Assembly (NCBI GenBank): GCA_024281055.1
Contig: JAMXLF010000099.1
Location: 1 to 64,000, forward strand
Reading direction: 5' to 3'
Origin: Geobacteraceae bacterium
Lineage (GTDB): Bacteria; Desulfobacterota; Desulfuromonadia; Geobacterales; Geobacteraceae
DNA length: 64,000 nt
Under the pieces are notes generated by a model, which had not been told where the DNA came from, made no database searches, and worked only from the letters and a program-made list of their open reading frames with translations. Numbering within the stretch: the stretch's first letter is position 1; each line of letters opens with the position of its first letter. The position numbers were made by a program, and so were the translations under genes. Positions 24,163 through 32,535 of this stretch are shown here, one piece after another.

Positions 24163-25539
24163 TCATACCTTGCCGCAAACCGTTCTTTCTTCCTTGCCCG
24201 ATAACAGCCGCTCCACTACCTCGACACCCTGCATAAAAGAATGATCCATGTTACCCACTTCATACTTCCATGCACCGAACCGGCCTCGCGAGTAGACTCC
24301 CCGCTCCTCGAGCCAGGGGTTAATGGCAGCCAGCGCGCGGTCGCGACCGAGGGTCGGCACCGGGTAGGAGTATGGGATATCGATCAGGTAGCGGTTGACA
24401 ATCCGCTCGGCCTCCTGTTCCGACAGCATGCCACTGTTGATGAGACCGCGCACAGTTGTCTCCACGATCATCGCCTTCTCCTCCGGCTTCGTAGGGGAGT
24501 AGGTGGTCTCGCACATGAGCGAGCAGTAGCGCCCGGTATTGCAGCCGGGCACATTGGCGGCTGCGTAATTGTGGAAGTTGGTGACCCGGTAAAATGGGGA
24601 GTTTCCCTCCGGGAAGTACATCCAGCACTTGGAATCGATGCGGGGGGACTCGATCCCCACCCCGACGATAAGGCCGCCGTTATGGACGAGGTCCTCCGCG
24701 GCGCGGCGCAGCCCTTCCGGTGCGTCGAGGCAGGCGGCCACCAGCAGATCGAGCGGCGAAGTGTTGATCAGAATGTCATAGCGCTCGCACCGGCCATTGG
24801 CGAAGGTGATCTCGCGCGCCTCACTGTCGATCGAGACCATCCGATGGCCAAACTCAATTCGATCCGCGAATCGGGAGGCGATGCCGCGGAAGATAGCGCC
24901 GGTTCCGCCCTGCTTCGGGAACTTGAAGGTGCTGTTCGGTCCCCAGCTCAGGTCGTCCAGCCCCTGCGCGATGTTACGCTCGATCCGTTCGAGATCCACA
25001 ACGCTCACCCGCTCGGAGATCCACTCCTTGCTCATCAGTTCGAGCGGGATGCCCCAGACCTTCTTGTTGTATGGCTCCATGAAGTACTTCACGATGCCGG
25101 CGCCGAAGACCGCGTCCATCCATTCCCGGAAGTGGCAGGCCTGCTGCGGCGAGCCCTCCAACGAGCGGAGTCCCTCCACGCACTCCTTGAGCGCCGCGTC
25201 TGGAAGATAGCGGACGTTGTTCTGGAAGGGGTACGGGACCCAAGTTTCCAGGATGCGCACCCAGCTTTCCCGCTGTAGTTCGTTGTAGCCGTCGGCGAGC
25301 GCCTCGGCCACCGCGACGTCGAAGTAGTCGTAGTGAGAGAAGAGGACATGACCGCCGACATCCCAGGTAAAGCCGGCATCATCCACGAATGAAGCCGAGA
25401 GGCCACCCACCTCCTGGTTTCCCTCGAAGAGTTGCCAGTTGCGGTATCCGAGTTTGTCGAGATGGTACGCCGCGCCCAGTCCGCAGGGGCCGGCGCCGAC
25501 GATGATGATTTTGGGAAGGTGGGTGTTGGTTCTTGTCAT
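24163..25539 (-). CDS. FAD-dependent amine oxidase-like protein of the glycan locus
   Basis: A 458-residue flavoprotein of the amine oxidase/UDP-galactopyranose mutase fold. The dinucleotide-binding start PKIIIVGAGPCGLGAAYHLD and LFEGNQEVGGLSASF are clear; VWGIPLELMSKEWISERV and the C-terminal GAWKYEVGNMDHSFMQGVEV fit the family found in polysaccharide loci. The ATG at 25539 is chosen because it overlaps (ATGA) the stop of the 36-codon gene upstream; the frame runs further upstream but that part belongs to other genes. GC content is clearly higher than that of the upstream radical-SAM gene. Substrate not known. Confidence 0.85.
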   Translation of the reverse strand: MTRTNTHLPKIIIVGAGPCGLGAAYHLDKLGYRNWQLFEGNQEVGGLSASFVDDAGFTWDVGGHVLFSHYDYFDVAVAEALADGYNELQRESWVRILETWVPYPFQNNVRYLPDAALKECVEGLRSLEGSPQQACHFREWMDAVFGAGIVKYFMEPYNKKVWGIPLELMSKEWISERVSVVDLERIERNIAQGLDDLSWGPNSTFKFPKQGGTGAIFRGIASRFADRIEFGHRMVSIDSEAREITFANGRCERYDILINTSPLDLLVAACLDAPEGLRRAAEDLVHNGGLIVGVGIESPRIDSKCWMYFPEGNSPFYRVTNFHNYAAANVPGCNTGRYCSLMCETTYSPTKPEEKAMIVETTVRGLINSGMLSEQEAERIVNRYLIDIPYSYPVPTLGRDRALAAINPWLEERGVYSRGRFGAWKYEVGNMDHSFMQGVEVVERLLSGKEERTVCGKV

Positions 25540-25646
25540 AGGGGGCACTTGCTGCAGATCTCCTCGCACGGCTTGGCGTGCAGGTACTCGTCGGTCATCC
25601 GGATGCAGCACGGGTGCGGCGCGCCGGACGAGCCAGATCTTCTCAT
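25536..25646 (-). CDS. 36-residue Cys-rich protein between radical-SAM and FAD genes
   Basis: A short frame, MRRSGSSGAPHPCCIRMTDE then YLHAKPCEEICSKCPL. Its ATG overlaps the stop of the radical-SAM gene and its stop overlaps the ATG of the FAD gene, both as ATGA; GAGAGGG lies just upstream. Five of 36 residues are Cys (13, 14, 27, 31, 34), the last three as C-x3-C-x2-C, an iron-sulfur ligand spacing. It could be a mini iron-sulfur protein, a peptide substrate of the radical-SAM enzyme, or the left-over tail of a SPASM domain, which has PCC and C-x3-C-x2-C motifs at 38623-39669. Confidence 0.6.
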   Translation of the reverse strand: MRRSGSSGAPHPCCIRMTDEYLHAKPCEEICSKCPL

Positions 25647-27331
25647 CCCTCTCTTCGTCGTGAAAGCAGACGAAGGCCCCATCTATATACTCCTTCTGCA
25701 AACTTATGAATCCGAGGATACGCTTTCAGAAAGTCCGAAACAGCCATGGCAAGTTCAAAACGTCGATCCGGAAATTCACCTATTGCGACGAGCTGGGGAA
25801 ACAGAGGGATTTTCCCCAAGGAATCCAAAATTTCGGTATCAGACTGATCTTCACCGCAAGGTTCATACGATAGAACCTCGAAAAGAACGTGAGTAAACCT
25901 GCCGGGGCATTTCACGGAAGAGAATGCCAATTTTTGCCCCACCATGCTCGTGACAGAATTCCCCGTGAAAATGTGGAGGCTTTTGCCGGTGATTTCCTTA
26001 CACAAAACCGGACGATACTGTAAAACTCCGGCAGGATACGGAAGATCTATGTCGACCGTCATGCCGGACTTTATGTAAACGCCTTTTACGCAATCATCAA
26101 ACGAGAGAAAGAATTTTCTCAGATAGGCATCCGGGTTTTTCGGTTGAGCCGCTGCAAAGGATTTATATACCGTTTCGTTTTCGGAAGGAACGAAGCGATT
26201 AAGAGTTATCGATTCAGCCCGTTGCCTGACCGTAATGTAAAGAGGACCTAGGTCGCAGAAAAAATCGATAGGAGGATTCTCCGCCCTCGCACGTCTCGGC
26301 AGATCGTGGATTATTTCCCAGGCTTCGAGCAGCTGGGTATCCGGAAGATCGACAATTCTCTTCAGGCAATTGGTTTTAGCCGCAACCGAATCTTCGATGA
26401 TAGCCATATTACTCATGTACAAGGATATGTTCCTCGCAACGGCAAATCTGGCTAAACCAGTCAAACCACTGAGAATTGCATCGCTTTCGGTAACAATAAA
26501 GACCAGCTTCGGATGTACAGATCCGGGTTTGAATCTGGCCCTCAGATTGTCTATGTTTTCCATCAGCACGGACAGACGGCCCCCTCGCCTCAACCAAGAA
26601 TACTTCTCGGGATCGAGGGTGTCGCAACTGATCCTTATCTGGAAAAACCGGGTAAGAACGTCAAGATCCGCATCGGTGAACTTTCTGCCGAAGTTCGAGA
26701 CCATACTCAATCTGACTTTCGGAAATTTATCGAACAGTTCGAGGCAAAGCTCTTTCCACTGCGGGTAGATGGTCGGCTCGCCGGTCCAGCAGAAGTTCAG
26801 GAATTCGAGTCCGTTTGCCGCCAGAAATGAAACAATATCAAGAAACCGCTCCCGCTCTACCTCGATATAATCCGGCGGCACGTCTCCGGATCTGTCGTTC
26901 GAATGGACGAAACAGTAGATGCAGGCAAAATTGCATTTGTCCGTAACATCGGTAAAGCAATCGGTAAAGCAGTATTCTTGCGATAGATCGGTTGACTCGG
27001 ATACATTCCTGCCACCGTAGCGCAAGTGATCCACGACCTTCCTGCGCAGCACATCGGTCGGAACGTCAGCTCCGACAACCCTGCATCCTTTGCATGCCTG
27101 CGAAGGGGTTCCTTCCAGCAACTGCCTTCTAAGATTTTTGTAGGCCTCGTTTGCAAAAACTGCCTTTGCACTGTCGTCATCGGAACTATGGAAATCAATA
27201 TCATAGATGTTTCCGAAATCCCCTTCGGGAGGAGGTGCCCCACAGCAGGGGAGTATTTTCCCATCCGGACGAAAAAAAAGAGATTTCCAGGGTTCTATGC
27301 AATCTCTTGTCAGTGAAGGTTTATTATCCAT
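25643..27331 (-). CDS. Radical-SAM protein with N-terminal SPASM-like cysteines
   Basis: A 562-residue radical-SAM protein. The cluster motif CNFACIYC lies near residue 135, followed by NFCWTGEPTIYPQWKELC in the place of the usual GGEP strand (here TGEP). The N-terminus has PDGKILPCCGAPPPEGDFGN and ACKGCR, which look like a SPASM iron-sulfur domain placed before the radical-SAM barrel instead of after it. About 200 residues at the C-terminus match nothing recognised. It heads the coupled set with the 36-codon gene and the FAD protein. Substrate not known; the locus suggests a sugar, lipid carrier or peptide. Confidence 0.85.
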   Translation of the reverse strand: MDNKPSLTRDCIEPWKSLFFRPDGKILPCCGAPPPEGDFGNIYDIDFHSSDDDSAKAVFANEAYKNLRRQLLEGTPSQACKGCRVVGADVPTDVLRRKVVDHLRYGGRNVSESTDLSQEYCFTDCFTDVTDKCNFACIYCFVHSNDRSGDVPPDYIEVERERFLDIVSFLAANGLEFLNFCWTGEPTIYPQWKELCLELFDKFPKVRLSMVSNFGRKFTDADLDVLTRFFQIRISCDTLDPEKYSWLRRGGRLSVLMENIDNLRARFKPGSVHPKLVFIVTESDAILSGLTGLARFAVARNISLYMSNMAIIEDSVAAKTNCLKRIVDLPDTQLLEAWEIIHDLPRRARAENPPIDFFCDLGPLYITVRQRAESITLNRFVPSENETVYKSFAAAQPKNPDAYLRKFFLSFDDCVKGVYIKSGMTVDIDLPYPAGVLQYRPVLCKEITGKSLHIFTGNSVTSMVGQKLAFSSVKCPGRFTHVLFEVLSYEPCGEDQSDTEILDSLGKIPLFPQLVAIGEFPDRRFELAMAVSDFLKAYPRIHKFAEGVYRWGLRLLSRRREG

Positions 27332-27414
27332 ATCGACCTTTTCGTAAAGTCAGGATCACGCAGATGTGATGCTACCATCACATGCAGCATGGATTCACGA
27401 CCTTCGATATTCAT

Positions 27415-28419
27415 TTATTTGAAACCTTCTCTGCTGATCGTAGTGACGGGAGGAAGTTTGCTTGCATCCTTCTGGCCCATGAATCTGTAGGCGATTTCCC
27501 TTGCCCGGACGAGCCAGGAAAGAGGGAGAGGGATGATCATAACCGGCAGAAGAAGAAGAAATTTCAGTTTCTGGAGCGGACCTAACCGGAACCAGATAAC
27601 CAATAGGGTCGTAAGGAAATCATCCTTCCGCTTCGTTTTTTCGAGGGCAATCCAAAAGAAGAGAGTTCTTAAAAAACCTTTTTCCGTATAATCCTCGATC
27701 ACATTTGCCTTGATTTTCTTATCTTGAAGGAGCTTTGTGTTTACTACCCATTCACGAAATTGCTCAAGAGAGGAAACCTCCATAGGATTACTCTCAGACC
27801 GAACAACTATTCCATCCGTTGGAACGTAAATTCTGAAGTTGAAATTAACACTCCTGTTGATAAACTTCATCGATGGAAACATATACGGCGCAGCATGAAA
27901 ACATTCATTCACATACCATTCTGTCCTAAAGATCAATGAAGGCCAAAAGGCGCAGGCACGGTGGTACCTGGCACCATTTCGGATCAATTCCTGAACGGTT
28001 GTATCTCCAAACCCTTCCCAACCAAGATGGCCGGTAGAACGTGAAGTTGTATAGATAAGATCAAATATACCAGTCTCAATCTTTTCAATTAGTTCACCTG
28101 CAGTAGAAAAATCATAATTATCATCATCACACAGAATCCACGTATAATAGAAAGTTGACAGTTCAATTGCACGGAGGAAATTATAGTCGCCCCCGATATT
28201 CTTATTATGGCGGATTACTTTGATATTTGGAAACGCGCTCTTGTAGGAGTCTATAACCTGAGGTGTATTATCAGATGAAAAATTGTCAAGAACGGTAAAT
28301 TGGCAGTTTTTAAAAGGACTGGTGCTTAGCTGTCTCAACGTCTGGTCCAGACTAAGGCTCCTGTTGTATGTGATCAGGAAGATCTCCAGTAGTTCTTCCA
28401 GATTTCTGTGGTCGCTCAC
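27415..28419 (-). CDS. Glycosyltransferase family 2
   Basis: A 334-residue GT2 enzyme. The N-terminal GT-A domain is clear: LEIFLITYNRSLSLDQTLRQ, CQFTVLDNFSSDNTPQVIDS, and a DxD-like CDDDNYDF near residue 118. The C-terminal part ends in a hydrophobic helix and a basic stretch (RFMGQKDASKLPPVTTIS), which may hold it to the membrane. It lies between the radical-SAM gene and the FkbM group on the same strand, about 80-110 bp from each. It likely adds one sugar to the surface glycan. Confidence 0.88.
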   Translation of the reverse strand: MSDHRNLEELLEIFLITYNRSLSLDQTLRQLSTSPFKNCQFTVLDNFSSDNTPQVIDSYKSAFPNIKVIRHNKNIGGDYNFLRAIELSTFYYTWILCDDDNYDFSTAGELIEKIETGIFDLIYTTSRSTGHLGWEGFGDTTVQELIRNGARYHRACAFWPSLIFRTEWYVNECFHAAPYMFPSMKFINRSVNFNFRIYVPTDGIVVRSESNPMEVSSLEQFREWVVNTKLLQDKKIKANVIEDYTEKGFLRTLFFWIALEKTKRKDDFLTTLLVIWFRLGPLQKLKFLLLLPVMIIPLPLSWLVRAREIAYRFMGQKDASKLPPVTTISREGFK

Positions 28420-28528
28420 TGACCTTCTCCTTCTTTGTTAACGCATCTCCGCTTATGACTATACCCGTAATTCTCTCGGGGGCTTTCCCATGAGCCATGC
28501 AGGATGCCATGCCAGACAATGGAGTTCG

Positions 28529-29794
28529 TCATACAACAGCCAGCATGTCGGTGTCGCACAGGTGATAAGTGTTATGCCGGAGATAAATCCGATAGTCGGG
28601 GCATAGTTCATGAACCAAAAGAGGAATTTCGAACATCGATGTCACCGAGTGGTACGCTCCCAAAGCTAGCTTCGGCCGGCACCGGGTAATGAGATTAGCA
28701 GCGCCCCTGACGGCTTCGGGGATGACGTTCCCGCCGGGGTCCATTTTTATGAACGTGATGTCCGCGTCGCCGAAGAATTCATCAAGGCTGACTACACGGA
28801 CGGATATGTCTCCAGATGCGTCGAGGACTCCTGCCTGGTCATGCATTGCCTTCTCCGAGGACGTAAAACGAAGGGTATCGGATTTCGACCAGACGCCAAA
28901 GGGTTCGCATTCGACGCGGTCATAATCGGAGGTATTCCTCACAAGCGAAGAGTAACAGGCGGGATCGGGCTCGAAGGCGTAGATGGATTTCCACCTGACG
29001 TTGTTCTTCCTGCAGGCTTCTGTAAAGGATGTTACGGTGTCGCCATCATAGGCGCCGACATCCACATACGTTTCGTCATCCGAAAGTAGGATCACGTCGT
29101 TGTTGAAGTAGTAATAATCTTCCGGGGTTCCTTCATAGCTGCCCGTGCCGAAATCCAGAACGGGCTGGCTGAACGCAGAGATAAACTGCCTGAATAAATG
29201 GAAGCTCCTGTCAGAAGAAGCGAGTGTGAGTTTCGAGAGGTACAACTGCCGCGAATGCTCGTCAGCGAGAAGTTCGTAGGCCTTCAGAATCTCATCTTCA
29301 TGCTGCAAAAGAACGTCGAATACGGATTGTGGAGCACAGACAGCAGCATACTTGGAAAATATTGCTTGGGCTCCGATCATGGAATACATAAAGACGAATG
29401 GGGTATCCGGATCGATACTGTTGCACAATATCTTTTCCTGTGGGAATGCATTCTCCAGAAGCTGTGACGTTAGCGCTTGGTAATACTTGTGGGAAGCAAT
29501 GAGAACCAGTGAATCGCCATACTCGGCCTTCAGTTGCGAAAAACTGATGACGGGTATGCCGCAACACGTCCCTCCCGCTTTGGCTACATTGTTGTCACAG
29601 AAACAGGCGGGCTGGATTCCGAAACTGCGGAGCGTCGAGCACATCTCCTCACCGAGCCCTCCTGCACCGAAGAGGACGACGGATCTTCCGCCAACCACTT
29701 CATCCTTCCACCGGTGAAAAACGACATCAAGGAACCCGCGCTCATGCCGCGCCAGTTCAACCCGATCCGCTACCTCTCTCATGATCCAGTTCAT
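28529..29794 (-). CDS. FkbM-type methyltransferase with N-terminal Rossmann-like module (copy 1)
   Basis: A 421-residue two-domain protein. Residues 37-130 form a small Rossmann-like module: GRSVVLFGAGGLGEEMCSTL, FCDNN, CCGIPVISFSQL, LVLIASHKYY. The C-terminal half is a SAM-dependent FkbM methyltransferase with TYVDVGAYDGDTVTSFTEAC. The usual FkbM motif MDIEGAE is changed to MDPGGNVIPEA, as in its tandem paralogue (31108-32373), which is exactly the same length. The ATG at 29794 is chosen, after GGGGG with 5-nt spacing. Probably modifies a sugar or glycan; the acceptor is not known. Confidence 0.88.
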   Translation of the reverse strand: MNWIMREVADRVELARHERGFLDVVFHRWKDEVVGGRSVVLFGAGGLGEEMCSTLRSFGIQPACFCDNNVAKAGGTCCGIPVISFSQLKAEYGDSLVLIASHKYYQALTSQLLENAFPQEKILCNSIDPDTPFVFMYSMIGAQAIFSKYAAVCAPQSVFDVLLQHEDEILKAYELLADEHSRQLYLSKLTLASSDRSFHLFRQFISAFSQPVLDFGTGSYEGTPEDYYYFNNDVILLSDDETYVDVGAYDGDTVTSFTEACRKNNVRWKSIYAFEPDPACYSSLVRNTSDYDRVECEPFGVWSKSDTLRFTSSEKAMHDQAGVLDASGDISVRVVSLDEFFGDADITFIKMDPGGNVIPEAVRGAANLITRCRPKLALGAYHSVTSMFEIPLLVHELCPDYRIYLRHNTYHLCDTDMLAVV

Positions 29795-29847
29795 TAATAC
29801 CCCCAATCAATATATCTAGAAAAGTATGATCGTCCTTGAAATCAGTC

Positions 29848-29890
29848 GGCATGCCGGGTTCAAATATCAGCTAAAAAAACCCGGCCTGCC
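29848..29890. repeat. Inverted repeat upstream of the FkbM gene
   Basis: 13-nt arms (29848-29860 and 29878-29890) with one mismatch and a 17-nt loop, GC-rich at the base. It fills much of the gap between two FkbM genes. It may be a weak terminator of the upstream gene or a processing site; no T run follows the stem. Confidence 0.6.
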
Positions 29891-29955
29891 GTACCTGGTG
29901 ACCCGACGGAGGAAGCCACAAATCCAGCAAAGGAGATTACCTCCGCAGGGAATCC

Positions 29956-31104
29956 TCAGAACTTCGATACAGCATACAGTACCGTCTCACTGACGAACGA
30001 TGTGTAGTTTCTCAGGTAGAACCGGTATCCGAGTTCAAGCCGATGCAGATAGAGCGGAATCTCCCACAGGTGTGCAGGCGAATGATAAACACAGATGGCG
30101 AGATCAGGTCGATTTTCGCGGATGGTATTTCCCGCACCTTGCAGGGCTTCAAGCTCGGCCCCCTCGATATCCATGGTAATGATTGTCGGTTTGAAGCCAT
30201 AGAGGATACTGTCAATAGTAACTGCCTGTATACTGGCCTCCCCTGACGATAGAATCCTTGAACCAAAGCTGGTATGGGAATAGGTAAAGGGCTCTACCCC
30301 TTCCCGGCTGAACAATGCACATGGAATTGCTGTTATCCGGTGTGCAATCTGATCATGATGTGCAGACAAATATTCCACGATCAATTTATACTGATTGGGA
30401 TCTGGTTCAAAGCAGACCAATTCTTCTACCTTTCCTATCCGGCTGAACACGGTTGCCATGTCACCAACACTGACGCCACAATAGACGAAACGGGAAAAGC
30501 CCCGGCTGAGCGGAACATCTTCAGGGGTATACTGCTCATGCCTCGGAGACATCGGAATCGGCACAGGTTTTCTTTGAAGATGAGTCTGCAGGCAACGGAT
30601 GTAGATTTCTCTGCTCTGATCATCGGCAAAAAGATTCAGACAAAACTCGATATGATCCCTGCATCGAAGGTAATACCGGAAACCCGACTCCTCCAATTCG
30701 TGAGGAAGGCAGAACGGGTTGTGGATTTCGTATATGTCGTTCAACGAGATAATATGGATAAATCCCATTTGCTTCAGAGTCCGGGCAACATCATCAAAGT
30801 AGCTTTGATTGCCGAGACAGATCACTACGACCGCATGCTGCTTCTCATGCTCCGAAGGAGTATACTGATCGGGCGGGAACGCCGGAATCCCCTCAAAGCT
30901 TTCTCCTGGGCCAAATCTGCGGTCAAGAATAACGGAAGGAATATAGCTATATATAGCCATCACTATCTCTTTGAAATAGTGAAACGATTCCCCCGCACCA
31001 TATACGATGATTTTTCTTTCTTGGAAAATCCTGTGAACGAAGAAAGCATCTTCTGGAAACGAGTAGCGATCTAAAAGATTGGCTAAAGTTTTCATCTTGT
31101 CCAT
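29956..31104 (-). CDS. FkbM-type methyltransferase with N-terminal Rossmann-like module (divergent copy)
   Basis: A 382-residue protein of the same two-domain plan as its neighbours but distant in sequence. The N-terminal module reads RKIIVYGAGESFHYFKEIVM, VILDRRFGPGESFEGIPAF, AVVVICLGNQSYFDD. The FkbM domain has FVYCGVSVGDMATVFSRIGK and keeps the normal motif TMDIEGAELEALQGAGNTI, unlike the two flanking paralogues. It starts 3 nt after the stop of the 31108-32373 gene, so the two are coupled. Likely methylates a sugar hydroxyl or similar group of the glycan. Confidence 0.87.
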   Translation of the reverse strand: MDKMKTLANLLDRYSFPEDAFFVHRIFQERKIIVYGAGESFHYFKEIVMAIYSYIPSVILDRRFGPGESFEGIPAFPPDQYTPSEHEKQHAVVVICLGNQSYFDDVARTLKQMGFIHIISLNDIYEIHNPFCLPHELEESGFRYYLRCRDHIEFCLNLFADDQSREIYIRCLQTHLQRKPVPIPMSPRHEQYTPEDVPLSRGFSRFVYCGVSVGDMATVFSRIGKVEELVCFEPDPNQYKLIVEYLSAHHDQIAHRITAIPCALFSREGVEPFTYSHTSFGSRILSSGEASIQAVTIDSILYGFKPTIITMDIEGAELEALQGAGNTIRENRPDLAICVYHSPAHLWEIPLYLHRLELGYRFYLRNYTSFVSETVLYAVSKF

Positions 31105-31107
31105 GTG

Positions 31108-32373
31108 TCAAACTATGGCGAACAAATCGGTATCGCACGGGTGGTAGGAATTGTGCCGCAGATACAATCTGTAGTCAGGGCAAATGCTCTTTACCAGAAG
31201 AGGTATCTCATAGATGGATTCTACGGAATGATAAGCACCTATCGCAAGTTTGGGCTTGTATTTTGCGATAGCGCCAGCGGCTCCTTTTATAGCAGCAGGG
31301 ATAACGTTTACTCCCGGATCCATTTTTATGAAGGTGACCTCTCTGCCTTGCAAAAAATCATCCAGCGACACGACCTGAATTTCCATATCCCCAGTTTGGC
31401 TGATCGCAGCCGCCTGGTCATGGGCTGATTTACCTGAAGACCTAAACTGCAGTGTTCTCGATTCAGACCATAGACCCAATTGCCAGCAGGAGACGTTTCG
31501 ATACGCACGTGTGTTTCTCAGGAGGGCTTCGTAGTTTATTGGATCAGGCTCAAAAGCAAAAACCGAGGCATATTCGAGGCCGCTCTTCTCACAAGTCTCA
31601 ATAAAAGTATGAACTGTATCACCATCGAAGGCACCAACGTCGACATACACTTCGTTTTGAGCAAGTTTAATAAAATCATTATTGAAGTAATAATAATCCT
31701 CTGTTTGAGCATTGTGGTTATCGTATCCAAATTGAGCGAACGGCTCACTGAACAATTCAATAAATTTTGAGAATAGATAAAAATTCCAACCCGACGCTAT
31801 GAAAGCAAGTTTTGCCAATAACAGCTCTCTAGACTTTTGATCATGAAATAAGTTATAAGCATCAACAATCTTTTGCTGGTCGCGTCTGAGTATTTCCAAT
31901 GCACTTTCATTATTTGAACTGCTTTTTAATTCGCTAACATACAACTGCGTGATAGAAATGGAATACAGAAATGCCATTTTAGTTTTTTCATCAGGATCAG
32001 TGCAAAGCAATCTCTCTTCCAAAAACCCCTTATCTACGAGGAATGAGCTGATTGACCCTGAATGTGCCTTTGAAGCAATTACGATTAGAGCATCAGAATG
32101 ACTCTTTCGAATCTCCTCGACACCTCTGATCGGGATTCCACACAAAGAGCTGCCATGCTTGGACTCATTGCTGTCGCAAAAGCACACCGGGTATATTCCG
32201 CAGTTGTTTAACGCGACACACAATTCTTGTCCCAGACTTCCAGCCCCATACAATATGACCGACCTGCCGTTCAAGGCCTCTTCTTTATGACTCCCAAAAA
32301 CAACATCGACGAAATCCGGCTCCCCGGCTGCGGCATTGATTTTATCGATTATGTGATCAATAATGGCATTCAT
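31108..32373 (-). CDS. FkbM-type methyltransferase with N-terminal Rossmann-like module (copy 2)
   Basis: A 421-residue paralogue of 28529-29794 along the whole length. N-terminal module: GRSVILYGAGSLGQELCVAL, CFCDSNESKHGSSLCGIPI, LIVIASKAHSG. Methyltransferase part: VYVDVGAFDGDTVHTFIETC and the altered motif MDPGVNVIPAAIKGA in place of MDIEGAE. It is more AT-rich than copy 1, so the two have diverged in base use and not just by recent duplication. It lies directly upstream of the divergent FkbM gene. Confidence 0.88.
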   Translation of the reverse strand: MNAIIDHIIDKINAAAGEPDFVDVVFGSHKEEALNGRSVILYGAGSLGQELCVALNNCGIYPVCFCDSNESKHGSSLCGIPIRGVEEIRKSHSDALIVIASKAHSGSISSFLVDKGFLEERLLCTDPDEKTKMAFLYSISITQLYVSELKSSSNNESALEILRRDQQKIVDAYNLFHDQKSRELLLAKLAFIASGWNFYLFSKFIELFSEPFAQFGYDNHNAQTEDYYYFNNDFIKLAQNEVYVDVGAFDGDTVHTFIETCEKSGLEYASVFAFEPDPINYEALLRNTRAYRNVSCWQLGLWSESRTLQFRSSGKSAHDQAAAISQTGDMEIQVVSLDDFLQGREVTFIKMDPGVNVIPAAIKGAAGAIAKYKPKLAIGAYHSVESIYEIPLLVKSICPDYRLYLRHNSYHPCDTDLFAIV

Positions 32374-32535
32374 GGCATTTGATCCTTATCGTTAACTAGC
32401 TGTCGAAAATCTATTTTAAACCTCAAACTAGCTATTTAAGAATTTGGGACGTCCTGCAACATTAGAACAGCTCACGGGGCACAAAAAAACCACACTCGTT
32501 ATGAAACCGCACCTGCAAAAGGATCTCACAATCTG

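Noticed and set aside
24241-25278. Open frame of 345 codons opposite the FAD gene
   Set aside because: Antisense to a clear FAD-binding protein in GC-rich DNA; no protein-like domains.
25540-25701. Longer start of the FAD gene giving 512 residues
   Set aside because: The extra 54 residues overlap the 36-codon gene and the end of the radical-SAM gene and look unlike protein; the ATG at 25539 is coupled by ATGA.
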